Origin: BAIKAL-G1 sp943369525 | Lineage (GTDB): Bacteria > Cyanobacteriota > Cyanobacteriia > PCC-6307 > Cyanobiaceae | Assembly: GCA_943369525.1 (NCBI GenBank) | Contig: CALRNL020000008.1 | Location: 62,001 to 126,000 of the forward strand | Direction of reading: 5' to 3' | Length of the DNA stretch: 64,000 bases | Shown: in pieces, positions 20,022-29,190 of the stretch | How the letters are laid out: each line of letters starts with the position of its first letter | How positions within the stretch are numbered: the stretch's first letter is position 1 | The notes under the pieces: model-generated | What the model saw: the letters and a program-made list of their open reading frames with translations, nothing else | The model's database searches: none | Told to the model about the DNA's origin: nothing | Made by a program: the position numbers and the translations under genes

Positions 20022-21008
20022 TTGCCCATTTCCCTGACCGACCCGGTCCTTGGCCTGGGCCTGGCCGCCTTTGCCCTGCTGCTCCTGGCCCTGCCCCTGG
20101 CCTTCTGGGGCCTGAGCACATCCCTGGCCCAAACCGATGGCCGGAGCCAACCAGCCGGCTTGCCCCAGCAAGCCGGCAATAGCGGCTTGGTTCGCGTCCT
20201 GGTGGCCAGCGCCAACCTGGCCCTCACCGCCCAACTGGTGTTGCGCTGGTGGCAGTCGGGCCATTTCCCGATCAGCAACCTCTACGAGTCCCTCTGCTTC
20301 CTGGCCTGGGCCTGCACCCTCACCCAATTGCTGGTCGAGCGTTCCTGGCCCTCGGCCCTGGTGCCGGCGTCAGCCACCCCGATGGGTCTGGGCTGTGTGG
20401 CGTTTGCCAGCTTTGCCCTTCCCGACCAGCTTCAGGCCGCCTCACCGCTGGTGCCGGCCCTGCGCTCGAGCTGGCTGGTCATGCACGTCAGCGTGATCAT
20501 GGTGAGCTACGCCGCCCTGCTGGTGGGCTCCTTGCTCTCCTTGGCGGTGCTGTTCACCGACCGGGGCCAGGCCCTGGAGGTGCGCAGCAGCTCGATCGGC
20601 AGTGGCGGCTATCGCCAGGGGGTGATGGCTGCCAGCCCGGCGGGGGCACCGGCCCAGGCCTTGAGCCTGCAGAGCGCCGTCATGGGCAGCAGCGAGCAGC
20701 TGGACAGCCTCAGCTATCGCACCATCACCGTCGGCTTCCTGCTGCTCTCGGTGGGAATCGTGAGTGGGGCCGTGTGGGCCAATGAGGCCTGGGGTAGCTG
20801 GTGGAGCTGGGACCCCAAGGAAACCTGGGCCCTGATCTGCTGGCTGGTGTATGCCGCCTACCTGCACACCCGCCTGAGCCGGGGCTGGCAGGGGCGCCGG
20901 CCCGCCCTGGTGGCCGTGGCCGGCCTGGTGGTGATCTGCGTCTGCTACATCGGCGTCAACCTGCTGGGCATCGGCCTGCACAGCTACGGCTGGTTCTTCG
21001 ATAGCTGA
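20022..21008 (+). CDS. ccsB: Cytochrome c biogenesis protein CcsB (ResC/CcsA-type heme handling)
   Basis: CcsB/CcsA-type proteins (System II) deliver heme to apocytochromes c on the lumenal or periplasmic side, together with Ccs1/ResB. The protein of 328 residues has about eight hydrophobic segments. The hallmark tryptophan-rich WWD heme-handling motif, WGSWWSWDPKETWALICW, is at about 256-273, with conserved histidines in flanking helices (for example VMHVSVIMVSYA and LHTRLS). The start is a TTG at 20022. This family is called CcsB in some databases and CcsA in chloroplast genomes. It is the last gene before a strong hairpin shared with convergent rpe. Confidence 0.93.
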   Translation: MPISLTDPVLGLGLAAFALLLLALPLAFWGLSTSLAQTDGRSQPAGLPQQAGNSGLVRVLVASANLALTAQLVLRWWQSGHFPISNLYESLCFLAWACTLTQLLVERSWPSALVPASATPMGLGCVAFASFALPDQLQAASPLVPALRSSWLVMHVSVIMVSYAALLVGSLLSLAVLFTDRGQALEVRSSSIGSGGYRQGVMAASPAGAPAQALSLQSAVMGSSEQLDSLSYRTITVGFLLLSVGIVSGAVWANEAWGSWWSWDPKETWALICWLVYAAYLHTRLSRGWQGRRPALVAVAGLVVICVCYIGVNLLGIGLHSYGWFFDS

Positions 21009-21103
21009 GGACTGGGGTTGGTGCCCCTAAGGGGGACCTGGAGCTGCGGGGGGCTCCCCCTGCGGCGGAGCCCTTGGCAGGCAAGGCCTGATCTTTTCAA
21101 CAA

Positions 21104-21138
21104 AAAGCCCCGGCAGCCTTGGGGGTTGCCGGGGCTTT
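21104..21138. terminator. Bidirectional terminator hairpin between ccsB and rpe
   Basis: Perfect arms AAAGCCCCGGCA (21104-21115) and TGCCGGGGCTTT (21127-21138) enclose a short loop. A-rich sequence lies to the left and T-rich sequence to the right. It sits between convergent genes, so it can serve both. Confidence 0.85.
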
Positions 21139-21209
21139 CGCCATTTGGGTCCTTGGCTGGGGGTGGACGGCAGGGGTCCCCAGCCCGTTGCCCAGCTCGG
21201 GGACGGGGC

Positions 21210-21893
21210 CTAGGCGGCGACGGCCACGGGGCGGCGGCTGTTGCGGATGCCGGTGATCGCCTCGGCGTAACTGGGCTGGTTGAACACGCCCGAGCCGGAC
21301 ACGATCGCGTTGGCGCCGGCCTCGATCACCTGCCAGGCATTGCTGCCCTTGATGCCGCCATCCACTTCGATCCAGGGATCGAGGCCGCGCTCATCGCACA
21401 TGCGGCGCAGGGCCTCGATCTTCCTCACCTGGGAGGGGATGAAGCTCTGGCCGCCGAAGCCGGGGTTGACGCTCATGATCAGCACCAGATCACAGAGCTC
21501 CAGGCAGTACTCCAGGGTGTCGAGGGGCGTGCCGGGGTTGAGCACGGCGCCGGCCAGCTTGCCCAGGTCCTTGATCTGGGCCAGGTTGCGGTGCAGGTGG
21601 GTGCAGGCCTCCACCTGGACGCTGATGATGTCGGCGCCGGCCTTGGCGAAGTCGGCCACGTAGCGCTCCGGCTCGACGATCATCAGGTGCACGTCCAGGG
21701 GCTTGGTCGTGACCGGGCGCAGGGCCTCGACGATCAGGGGGCCAATCGTGATGTTGGGCACGAAGCGGCCATCCATCACATCCACATGGATCCAGTCGGC
21801 GCCGGCCTCGTCGACGGCACGGACGTCCTCGCCGAGGCGGGAGAAATCGGCCGACAGGATCGACGGGGAGATCACCAGGGGCTTGGTGCTCAT
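21210..21893 (-). CDS. rpe: Ribulose-phosphate 3-epimerase
   Basis: Rpe interconverts ribulose 5-phosphate and xylulose 5-phosphate in the Calvin cycle and the pentose phosphate pathway. The protein of 227 residues begins ISPSILSADFSRLGEDV. It contains WIHVDVMDGRFVPN (metal-binding His and Asp), LDVHLMI and MSVNPGFGGQSFI, then VDGGI with GANAIVSGSGVF near the end. This is the complete set of phosphate-gripper and metal-binding elements of the TIM-barrel family. It is convergent with ccsB and divergent from glpX, another Calvin-cycle gene 250 bp away. Confidence 0.97.
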   Translation of the reverse strand: MSTKPLVISPSILSADFSRLGEDVRAVDEAGADWIHVDVMDGRFVPNITIGPLIVEALRPVTTKPLDVHLMIVEPERYVADFAKAGADIISVQVEACTHLHRNLAQIKDLGKLAGAVLNPGTPLDTLEYCLELCDLVLIMSVNPGFGGQSFIPSQVRKIEALRRMCDERGLDPWIEVDGGIKGSNAWQVIEAGANAIVSGSGVFNQPSYAEAITGIRNSRRPVAVAA

Positions 21894-22145
21894 GGAGGGG
21901 CCACCGGGGCACAGGGCTCTTGATTGTAGGAATCGGCCTGGCCCGGTTTCGGTTGGGTGCCACTGATACAGTGAGCGGCGCTAAAAGCCCGAGAGGCCCT
22001 GCGGCTGCTGGAAGCTGCGCCGAAACTGTCCAAGCTTGCAAGCCGGTGCTGCCGTCGGCCCTGTCAGCCCAACCAGCCCAGCGCCTTCTGGCGGCGCGGC
22101 AATGCCGCTCCCCCTGCCAAAGCCCCCCACCCCCGCCGGACTGCT

Positions 22146-23150
22146 GTGGATCGCACCCTTATCCAGGAAATTCTCGAGGTCGTTGAGCAGGCCGCCATCG
22201 CCTCGGCCAAGCTCACCGGTCTTGGCCAGAAAGACGAGGCGGATGCCGCCGCCGTTGAGGCCATGCGCACCCGCATGGGCGCCATCCAGATGAAAGGCCG
22301 CATCGTCATCGGTGAGGGCGAGCGGGACGAAGCACCGATGCTCTACATCGGCGAGGAAGTTGGCAGTGGCACTGGCCCCGGCGTCGATTTCGCCGTGGAT
22401 CCCTGCGAAGGCACCAACCTCTGCGCCAACAACCAGGACGGCTCCATGGCCGTGCTGGCCGCCTCCGACCGCGGTGGCCTCTTCAACGCCCCCGACTTCT
22501 ACATGAAGAAGCTGGCCGCGCCCCCCGCCGCCAAGGGCAAGGTGGACATCCGTAAGTCGGCCACCGAAAACATCGCCATCCTCAGCGAGTGCCTGGGCCT
22601 GGCCGCCAGCGAGCTGGTGATCGTGGTGATGGACCGGGCCCGCCACAAGGACCTGATTGCCGAGATCCGCGCCACCGGCGCCCGGGTCAAGCCGATCTCC
22701 GATGGCGACGTGCAAGCCGCGATTGCCTGTGGTTTTGCCGGCAGCGGCACCCATTGCCTGATGGGCATTGGCGCCGCCCCCGAAGGGGTGATTTCCGCCG
22801 CCGCCATGCGCGCCCTGGGCGGCCACTTCCAGGGCCAACTGGTGTATGACCCGGCCGTGGCCCAAACCTCCGAGTGGGCCGACTACACCGTGGAAGGCAA
22901 CATTGCCCGCCTCAATGAGATGGGCATCACCGACATCGACAAGGTGTACGAAGCCGAAGAACTGGCCTCCGGTGAGAACGTTGTGTTTGCCGGCAGCGGC
23001 ATCACCGATGGCCTGCTCTTCCACGGGGTCAAGTTTGAGAAGGACTGCACCCGCACCAGCAGCCTGATCATCAGTACCCTCGACAACACCGCCCGGTTCA
23101 CCAACACGGTGCACATCAAGGACGGCGCCCAGAGCATCGCCCTGCGCTGA
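22146..23150 (+). CDS. glpX: Class II fructose-1,6-bisphosphatase / sedoheptulose-1,7-bisphosphatase
   Basis: This GlpX-type enzyme is the cyanobacterial F/SBPase that dephosphorylates FBP and SBP in the Calvin cycle. The protein of 334 residues starts at a GTG (22146) and reads MDRTLIQEILEVVEQAA. It contains KGRIVIGEGERDEAPML and VDFAVDPCEGTN (metal-binding acidic residues). It also has MDRARHKDLI, GDVQAAIACGF, and GIGAAPEGVISAAAMRALGG, all diagnostic of class II. The enzyme is usually a tetramer under light/redox and AMP control. Divergent rpe and downstream hemA-glgC-gnd-pgl make this a carbon-metabolism neighbourhood. Confidence 0.97.
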   Translation: MDRTLIQEILEVVEQAAIASAKLTGLGQKDEADAAAVEAMRTRMGAIQMKGRIVIGEGERDEAPMLYIGEEVGSGTGPGVDFAVDPCEGTNLCANNQDGSMAVLAASDRGGLFNAPDFYMKKLAAPPAAKGKVDIRKSATENIAILSECLGLAASELVIVVMDRARHKDLIAEIRATGARVKPISDGDVQAAIACGFAGSGTHCLMGIGAAPEGVISAAAMRALGGHFQGQLVYDPAVAQTSEWADYTVEGNIARLNEMGITDIDKVYEAEELASGENVVFAGSGITDGLLFHGVKFEKDCTRTSSLIISTLDNTARFTNTVHIKDGAQSIALR

Positions 23151-23188
23151 CGTCGATCCCACCCAGGCGCCAGCGAGGTTTGCCCTTT

Positions 23189-24499
23189 ATGCACATCACG
23201 GTCGTCGGCCTCAGCCACCACACCGCCCCGGTGGAAATCCGCGAGCGGCTCAGCATCGCTGAGCAAACCATGGAGGACTCCCTCCAGCGGCTTAGGGCTG
23301 ACGACCAGGTGCTGGAGGCTTCGATCCTGAGCACCTGCAACCGCCTGGAGATCTACACCCTGCTGCGCCATCCGGAGCAGGGGGTGACGGCCGTGGGCAC
23401 CTTCCTCAGCGAGCAATCGGGTTTGGACCTGGTGGAGCTCACGCCCCACCTGTTCACCTACCACCACGAGGAGGCGGTGGCCCACCTGCTGCGGGTGGCC
23501 GCAGGTCTGGACAGCCTGGTGCTGGGCGAGGGCCAAATCCTCTCCCAGGTGAAAAAGATGGTCCGGCTCGGCCAGGAGCATCGCTCGATCGGGCCGATTC
23601 TCAACCGCCTGCTCAACCAGGCGGTGAGCACCGGCAAACGGGTCCGCACCGAAACCAACCTGGGCACCGGGGCGGTATCGATCAGCTCGGCGGCCGTGGA
23701 GCTGGCCCAATTGAAGGTGGGCCAGGGCCGCGGTCTCGATGAGTTGGTGCCCCTTGATCAGGAGCAGGTGGCGGTGGTGGGGGCTGGACGCATGGCCCGG
23801 CTGCTACTGCAACACCTGGGCTCCAAGGGCTGCCGCGGCGTGGTGCTGCTCAACCGCACGGTGGAGCGGGCCGAACTTCTGGCAGCCGATTTCCCCGACC
23901 TGCCGGTCCAGTGCCGTCCCCTCTCGGACCTGGACCACTGCCTGAGCACCTGTTCCCTGGTGTTTACCAGCACGGCAGCTGAGGAGCCGATCATTGATGC
24001 CGCCCGGCTCTCCCGCCTCAATCGCCGCTCATCCCTGCTGCTGATTGACATCGGCGTGCCCCGCAACATCAGCTCCGATGTGCAGGGCATTGACGGCGTC
24101 GCTGCCTTCGATGTGGATGACCTGCAGGAGGTGGTGGCCCGTAACCAGGAGGCCCGCCGCGAGATTGCGGCCGAGGCCGAGGGGTTACTTGAAGAGGAAG
24201 GCCGCCTCTTTTTGGAATGGTGGGATGGCCTTGAAGCGGTGCCGGTGGTCAACCGCATGCGCCGTCAACTGGAAGACATTCGCGAGCAGGAATTACAAAA
24301 GGCGCTGAGCCGCATGGGTCCCGACCTCTCGGCCCGCGATCGCAAGGTGATGGAGGCCCTCAGTAAGGGCATTATCAATAAGATTCTCCATACCCCCGTG
24401 ACCAATCTGCGGGCGCCCCAGCCCCGCCAGCAGCGCCACGTGGCCATGGGCGTGCTGGAGCGCCTGTTTGAGCTCCACGAGGAGAATCCCGACAACTGA
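23189..24499 (+). CDS. hemA: Glutamyl-tRNA reductase
   Basis: HemA reduces glutamyl-tRNA to glutamate-1-semialdehyde, the first committed step of tetrapyrrole (chlorophyll, heme, B12) synthesis. The protein of 436 residues opens MHITVVGLSHHTAPVEIRE. It has the catalytic cysteine C50 in LSTCNRLEIY, LVLGEGQILSQVK, the NADPH-binding VVGAGRMARLLLQHL, and the dimerisation helices at the C-terminus. The ATG at 23189 is chosen over the codon at 23180 because family proteins start at this Met. It follows glpX by 38 bp and may be co-transcribed. Confidence 0.97.
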   Translation: MHITVVGLSHHTAPVEIRERLSIAEQTMEDSLQRLRADDQVLEASILSTCNRLEIYTLLRHPEQGVTAVGTFLSEQSGLDLVELTPHLFTYHHEEAVAHLLRVAAGLDSLVLGEGQILSQVKKMVRLGQEHRSIGPILNRLLNQAVSTGKRVRTETNLGTGAVSISSAAVELAQLKVGQGRGLDELVPLDQEQVAVVGAGRMARLLLQHLGSKGCRGVVLLNRTVERAELLAADFPDLPVQCRPLSDLDHCLSTCSLVFTSTAAEEPIIDAARLSRLNRRSSLLLIDIGVPRNISSDVQGIDGVAAFDVDDLQEVVARNQEARREIAAEAEGLLEEEGRLFLEWWDGLEAVPVVNRMRRQLEDIREQELQKALSRMGPDLSARDRKVMEALSKGIINKILHTPVTNLRAPQPRQQRHVAMGVLERLFELHEENPDN

Positions 24500-24618
24500 A
24501 GCGGCGCCAAATCGCCCTGACTGCAGCCAATTTCATCAATGTGCTGCGCTACGCCTTCGCCCGGTCAGCCGATCGCTTACCGTTGCCAAACCCTGACAGT
24601 ACCTAGGGGAGAACACCG

Positions 24619-25914
24619 ATGAAACGAGTCCTGGCCATCATCCTGGGCGGCGGAGCCGGGACCCGTCTTTTCCCCCTAACCCAGACGCGGGCCAAGCCGG
24701 CCGTGCCCCTGGCTGGCAAGTATCGCTTGATTGATATTCCGATCAGCAATTGCATCAACTCCGGCATCAACAAGATGTATGTGTTGACGCAGTTCAACAG
24801 CGCCTCGTTGAACCGACACCTCAGCCAGAGTTACAACCTCTCCGCCGGTTTTGGCCAAGGTTTTGTTGAGGTGCTGGCGGCCCAGCAGACCCCCTCGAGC
24901 CCCAGCTGGTTTGAGGGCACGGCCGATGCGGTCCGTAAATACCAGTGGCTGTTCCAGGAATGGGATGTGGACCAGTACCTGATCCTTTCCGGCGACCAGC
25001 TCTACCGGATGGATTACAGCCTGTTCATCGACCACCACATCAAAACCGGCGCCGACCTCACCGTCGGGGCCCTGCCCGTGGATGCGGCCCAGGCCGAGTC
25101 CTTTGGCCTGATGCACACAGACGACGACGGCCGCATTCGCGAATTCCGCGAAAAGCCCAAGGGCAAAGCCCTTGAGGCCATGCAGGTGGACACCTCCCTG
25201 ATGGGCCTCTCAGCTGAGGAGGCGGCGCGGCGGCCCTACCTGGCCTCCATGGGCATCTATGTCTTCAGCCGTGACACCCTCTTCGACCTGCTGAGCAAGA
25301 ACCCCAACTTCACCGATTTCGGCAAAGAGATCATTCCCGCCGCCCTAGAGCGGGGCGACCGCCTCCAGACCTACCTGTTCGACGACTATTGGGAGGACAT
25401 CGGCACGATCGGCGCCTTCTACGAGGCCAACATGGCCCTCACCGACCAGCCCAACCCGGCCTTCTCCTTCTACGACGAGAAGTTTCCGATCTACACCCGG
25501 CCCCGTTACCTGCCCCCGAGCAAGCTGCTCGACAGCCAGGTCACCCAGTCGATCATCGGCGAGGGCTCGATGCTGCGGGCCTGCAGCATCCACCACTGCG
25601 TGCTCGGGGTGCGGACCCGGGTGGAGGACGAGGTGGTCCTGCAGGACACCCTGGTGATGGGCGCGGACTACTTCGAATCCGGCGAGGAGCGGGCCGTGCT
25701 GCGGGAGCGGGGCGGCACCCCGATTGGCGTTGGCCAGGGCAGCACGGTGAAGCGCGCGATCATCGACAAGAACGTGCGCATTGGCCGCAACGTCACGATC
25801 GTCAACAAGGACCACGTCGAAGAGGCCGACCGGCCCGAGCTGGGCTTCTACATCCGCAATGGCATCGTCGTCGTCGCCAAGAACGTGACGATCACCGATG
25901 GCACGGTGATCTGA
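24619..25914 (+). CDS. glgC: Glucose-1-phosphate adenylyltransferase (ADP-glucose pyrophosphorylase)
   Basis: GlgC makes ADP-glucose from ATP and glucose 1-phosphate, the committed step of glycogen synthesis, activated by 3-phosphoglycerate in cyanobacteria. The protein of 431 residues carries GGGAGTRLFPLTQTRAKPAV (residues about 10-29), SGDQLYRMDY, the sugar-phosphate-binding FREKPKG, and WEDIGTIGAFYEANMAL. The C-terminal left-handed beta-helix ends GIVVVAKNVTITDGTVI, which is the plant/cyanobacterial type. A purine-rich site (ctaggggag, 24603-24611) lies just upstream of the ATG. Downstream, two tandem hairpins probably end the transcript before gnd. Confidence 0.97.
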   Translation: MKRVLAIILGGGAGTRLFPLTQTRAKPAVPLAGKYRLIDIPISNCINSGINKMYVLTQFNSASLNRHLSQSYNLSAGFGQGFVEVLAAQQTPSSPSWFEGTADAVRKYQWLFQEWDVDQYLILSGDQLYRMDYSLFIDHHIKTGADLTVGALPVDAAQAESFGLMHTDDDGRIREFREKPKGKALEAMQVDTSLMGLSAEEAARRPYLASMGIYVFSRDTLFDLLSKNPNFTDFGKEIIPAALERGDRLQTYLFDDYWEDIGTIGAFYEANMALTDQPNPAFSFYDEKFPIYTRPRYLPPSKLLDSQVTQSIIGEGSMLRACSIHHCVLGVRTRVEDEVVLQDTLVMGADYFESGEERAVLRERGGTPIGVGQGSTVKRAIIDKNVRIGRNVTIVNKDHVEEADRPELGFYIRNGIVVVAKNVTITDGTVI

Positions 25915-25972
25915 GGCCCGGTGATCTGAGGCCAGGCGCCGATCCCCCAATTTGGCCGGGGCGCGGGTCCCC

Positions 25973-26067
25973 AAGGGCCCCTGGGCCTTCCCCCCATCCT
26001 GGGGCAAATCAGGGCCAGGGGCCCTTTCAAGCCGCTGTTGCCCCGCTCCGGTGCAGCAGCGGCTTTT
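25973..26067 (+). terminator. Tandem hairpins downstream of glgC
   Basis: The first inverted repeat pairs aagggcccctgg (25973-25984) with ccaggggccctt (26015-26026). The second pairs aagccgctg (26029-26037) with cagcggctt (26057-26065) and continues into TT. The second has the form of a Rho-independent terminator. Upstream, a 14-15 bp direct duplication spans the glgC stop codon (about 25903-25933). Confidence 0.6.
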
Positions 26068-26194
26068 GATTGCCGAAGCCCCAGGGGAGTGCCGTCCCTT
26101 TCGGTGCGCTGTCCCTCACAGAGGCGGCGGCCTTGGTTCCGCCCAACGGTGCCCGTCGCCACACTGACGGAATCCGCACCAGGACGGGATCACA

Positions 26195-27613
26195 ATGCAG
26201 AAAGCCCACTTCGGTCTGATTGGCCTAGGGGTGATGGGGGAAAACCTGGTGCTCAACGCCGAGCGCAACGGGTTTTCCTGTGTCGTCTACAACCGCACCT
26301 ACGCCAAGACCGAGGAGTTTTTGGGCGGTCGGGGCGCCGGCAAGGCGATCATCGGCTCCAGCTCCCTCCAGGACTTTGTCGACAAGCTGGAGAAACCGCG
26401 CCGCATCTTGATGATGATCAAGGCCGGCCAGGCCATTGATGACACCATCGCCACCATTTCCCCCTACCTAGAGGAGGGTGATTTGCTGATCGATGGGGGC
26501 AACTCCCTCTACACCGACACGGAACGCCGCGTTGCCGAGCTGGAAAGCAAGAGCTTCGGCTTCATCGGCATGGGCGTCTCCGGCGGCGCCAAGGGGGCCC
26601 TGGAGGGGCCAAGCATGATGCCCGGAGGCACCCGCAGTGCCTACGACGCGATCGAAAGCTTGGTGCGCAAGATGGCTGCCCAGGTCAACGATGGCCCCTG
26701 CGTCACCTACATCGGCCCCGGGGGCGCCGGCCATTTCGTTAAGACCGTGCACAACGGCATCGAATACGGCATTGAGCAGATCCTGGCCGAGGCCTACGAC
26801 CTGATGAAGCGCTCCGCCGGCCTGGGCGGCATCGAGATGGCCGATGTGTTGGCCGCCTGGAACGCCACCGAGGAGCTCTCCTCCTTCCTGGTGGAGATCA
26901 CCGAGGTGTGCCTGCGCACCCGCGATCCCCAGGACGGCTCCGACCTGGTGGAGAAGATCGTCGACGCCGCCGGCCAGAAGGGCACGGGCCTCTGGACCGT
27001 GGTGAGCGCCCTGGAGATGGGGATCTCCGTGCCCACGATCTATGCGGCCCTCAATGCCCGGGTGCTGAGCTCCCTGCGGGACGAACGGCTTCAAGCCGAA
27101 TCCGTGCTGGCGGCCCCCGCCCCCGTCGCAATCGACCTGGGCAGTCCGGCCGACGCCATGGCACCCCTGCAGGATGCCTGCGTGCTGGCCTGCATCACCA
27201 GCTACGCCCAAGGCATGGCCCTGATGGTGGAGGCCTCCAAGCTGCACGACTACAACCTGGACCTCTCGGCCATCGCCCAGATCTGGAAGGGGGGCTGCAT
27301 CATCCGCGCCCGCCTGCTGCAACGCATCCAGGACGCCTTCACCGAGACCAGCACCCTGCCCAACCTGATGGTGGACCCCTGGTTTGCGGAGCAAATCAAC
27401 CGCCGCCTGCCCGGCCTGCGCCAGGTGGTGGCTGGCGCCGCCCTGGCTGGCATCCCCGTGCCCTGCCTGAGCAGCAGCCTCGATTACATCGATAGCTACC
27501 GCTCCGGCCGCCTACCCCAGAACCTGGTGCAGGCCATGCGCGACTGCTTCGGCGCCCACACCTATGCCCGGGTCGACCAGGAGGGCAGCTTCCACACCGA
27601 GTGGCTGGATTGA
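26195..27613 (+). CDS. gnd: 6-phosphogluconate dehydrogenase, decarboxylating (NADP+)
   Basis: Gnd converts 6-phosphogluconate to ribulose 5-phosphate, CO2 and NADPH in the oxidative pentose phosphate pathway. The protein of 472 residues starts FGLIGLGVMGENLVLNAERNG, with the NADP Rossmann GxGxxG and an arginine-containing loop (VYNRTYAKT). It has DGGNSLYTDTERR, FIGMGVSGGAKGALEGPSMM, YIGPGGAGHFVKTVHNGIEYG (catalytic Lys and substrate binding) and WKGGCIIRARLL. Length is standard. The downstream pgl gene completes the consecutive lactonase and dehydrogenase steps, 11 bp after this stop if pgl starts at 27625. Confidence 0.98.
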   Translation: MQKAHFGLIGLGVMGENLVLNAERNGFSCVVYNRTYAKTEEFLGGRGAGKAIIGSSSLQDFVDKLEKPRRILMMIKAGQAIDDTIATISPYLEEGDLLIDGGNSLYTDTERRVAELESKSFGFIGMGVSGGAKGALEGPSMMPGGTRSAYDAIESLVRKMAAQVNDGPCVTYIGPGGAGHFVKTVHNGIEYGIEQILAEAYDLMKRSAGLGGIEMADVLAAWNATEELSSFLVEITEVCLRTRDPQDGSDLVEKIVDAAGQKGTGLWTVVSALEMGISVPTIYAALNARVLSSLRDERLQAESVLAAPAPVAIDLGSPADAMAPLQDACVLACITSYAQGMALMVEASKLHDYNLDLSAIAQIWKGGCIIRARLLQRIQDAFTETSTLPNLMVDPWFAEQINRRLPGLRQVVAGAALAGIPVPCLSSSLDYIDSYRSGRLPQNLVQAMRDCFGAHTYARVDQEGSFHTEWLD

Positions 27614-27624
27614 GCGGTCCCGCC

Positions 27625-28356
27625 ATGGATGCCCCTGGCTTCGTGTACCAACTCGAGATCAGCGCCAACCAGGCGCAGCTCGCCCAGCGGGCTGCCGACT
27701 TGCTGGCCAGCCAGCTGGTTCAGGTCTTGGCCGAGCGGCAGCGGGCCTTGCTAGCCCTTGCCGGTGGCACCACCCCGGCGGCGGCCTATCGCCTGCTGGG
27801 CCAGCACCCGCTGGCCTGGGACCGGGTGGATGTGCTGCTGGGCGATGAACGCTGGGTGGGGCCCCAGGATCCGTCCAGCAATGCCCGCATGCTCCATGAA
27901 ACCCTCCTGGCCCAAGGGCCGGCCCGGGAGGCCCGTTTCCATCCAGTTCCCACCGAGCGGGCCACGCCCCTGGCCTCCGCCGAAGCCTTTGGCGAAATCC
28001 TGGGCCAGCTCGCCCCTGGCGACCCGCCCGTGCTCGACCTAATCCTGTTGGGCCTGGGCGATGACGGCCACACCGCCTCCCTGTTTCCCGGCAGCGCCGC
28101 CGCGGGTGTGACCGATCGCTCCGTTGCCGTGGGCGAGGGCAAGGGGCTCGAACGCATCACGCTCACCGCGCCAGTACTTTCTGCCGCCCGCCAGGTGATC
28201 ATCCTGGTGAGTGGCGCCGCCAAGCAGGAGGCCCTCCGCCGCTTGTTAGATCCGAGCGAATCGCCCCTGCGCACCCCCGCCAAGTTGGTCCAACCCAGCA
28301 CTCCGGTGCTGGTGCTGGCCGATGCGGCTGCGGCTGGCCTGGTCGCTGGTGCCTAG
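27625..28356 (+). CDS. pgl: 6-phosphogluconolactonase
   Basis: Pgl hydrolyses 6-phosphogluconolactone to 6-phosphogluconate. The protein of 243 residues contains LALAGGTTPAAAYRLL, DVLLGDERWV, SSNARMLHETLL, and DLILLGLGDDGHTASLFPGS, the set defining the DevB/SOL-type lactonase. The ATG at 27625 is preferred; the frame also permits a GTG at 27601 that would overlap the end of gnd. It ends inside the next gene if that gene starts at 28322. The tight spacing with gnd suggests one operon for oxidative pentose phosphate flux in the dark. Confidence 0.95.
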   Translation: MDAPGFVYQLEISANQAQLAQRAADLLASQLVQVLAERQRALLALAGGTTPAAAYRLLGQHPLAWDRVDVLLGDERWVGPQDPSSNARMLHETLLAQGPAREARFHPVPTERATPLASAEAFGEILGQLAPGDPPVLDLILLGLGDDGHTASLFPGSAAAGVTDRSVAVGEGKGLERITLTAPVLSAARQVIILVSGAAKQEALRRLLDPSESPLRTPAKLVQPSTPVLVLADAAAAGLVAGA

Positions 28357-29173
28357 GGGCCCCCGTTGGGGCTTGTTTAGGCGGCTGCTGGCCTTGGCCC
28401 CAGGGCTGTCCCTGCTGGTCCTGGCTCCGGTAAGCCTGGCGGCGCCAACGCCGGATCCCTCCAGTCCCATCTCCCTGGGCCCCCTCGCCAGACTGGAAGC
28501 GCTATCCCCCACCGCCGCCCTAGGCGGACCCAGCAGCCCCGTGTCCTCCAGCCCCACCGCTCGCTCCAGTTCCGATCCAGGCCGGGGCCCACAAGGCCGT
28601 CCCCCTGGCGCCCCTGCTGCTGGTGACGGCTCCCTGCTGGTGGTGGCAGGCGATGGCTTTGCCGGCTGGCACAGCCTCAACGACACGATCATGGGCGGCC
28701 GCAGCCAGGGCCAGTGCCAGAGCGGCTCCAGCGGCTTGCTGATGACGGCGGAGGTTGTGGCCGAGGGGGGCGGCTTTGTCAGTTGCCGCTCGCCCCTGTT
28801 CTCCCCCCCCTTGGACCTCTCAGCCCAGGCCGGCCTGCAGCTGGAATTGGAAGGGGATGGCCGCCGCTACAAGCTCGCCATTGCCTGCAGCGATGGCCTG
28901 GCCGGCCTCACCGAATTGATCCCGGGCGGGCTGCGTTGGGTGGCCGAATTCGCCACCGAGGCCCAGGGACTCACCCGGGTGTGGATTCCGTTCAGCCAAT
29001 TGCGGCCCAGTGTGCGCGCCAAGCCCGTGGGCTTGCCCCTGCGCTTTGATCCCGCCCGCATCACCCGGTTGCAGATTCTCCATTCCCGCTTTGGCGACGA
29101 CGGCGGCGTCAATAGCGGCTTTCGAGCGGGCCCCCTGCAGCTGAGAATTCAGGCCATTCGGGCCCTGCCCTAG
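28322..29173 (+). CDS. CIA30 (NDUFAF1-like) family protein with N-terminal signal/anchor
   Basis: This protein of 283 residues has a hydrophobic N-terminal segment (about 22-40, ending SLAA) and a Pro/Ser-rich linker to about residue 100. A CIA30 galactose-binding-like domain follows, with GWHSLNDTIMGGRSQG, GGFVSCRSPLF, LQLELEGDGRRYKLAI and SRFGDDGGVNSGF. In mitochondria CIA30/NDUFAF1 assists complex I assembly; the cyanobacterial homologues have no proven role, and an NDH-1 link is speculation. The start overlaps pgl by 35 bp; a GTG at 28349 would reduce the overlap. Its place in the gnd-pgl operon suggests co-expression with NADPH-producing metabolism. Confidence 0.85.
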   Translation: MRLRLAWSLVPRGPRWGLFRRLLALAPGLSLLVLAPVSLAAPTPDPSSPISLGPLARLEALSPTAALGGPSSPVSSSPTARSSSDPGRGPQGRPPGAPAAGDGSLLVVAGDGFAGWHSLNDTIMGGRSQGQCQSGSSGLLMTAEVVAEGGGFVSCRSPLFSPPLDLSAQAGLQLELEGDGRRYKLAIACSDGLAGLTELIPGGLRWVAEFATEAQGLTRVWIPFSQLRPSVRAKPVGLPLRFDPARITRLQILHSRFGDDGGVNSGFRAGPLQLRIQAIRALP

Positions 29174-29190
29174 GCCCCGACCTCGAAGCG

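Noticed and set aside
21018..21923. Plus-strand frame opposite rpe
   Set aside because: It is an antisense frame that also crosses the terminator hairpin.
26468..27394. Large minus-strand frame opposite gnd
   Set aside because: It has a His/Gly-rich antisense composition and no family, and it overlaps gnd fully.
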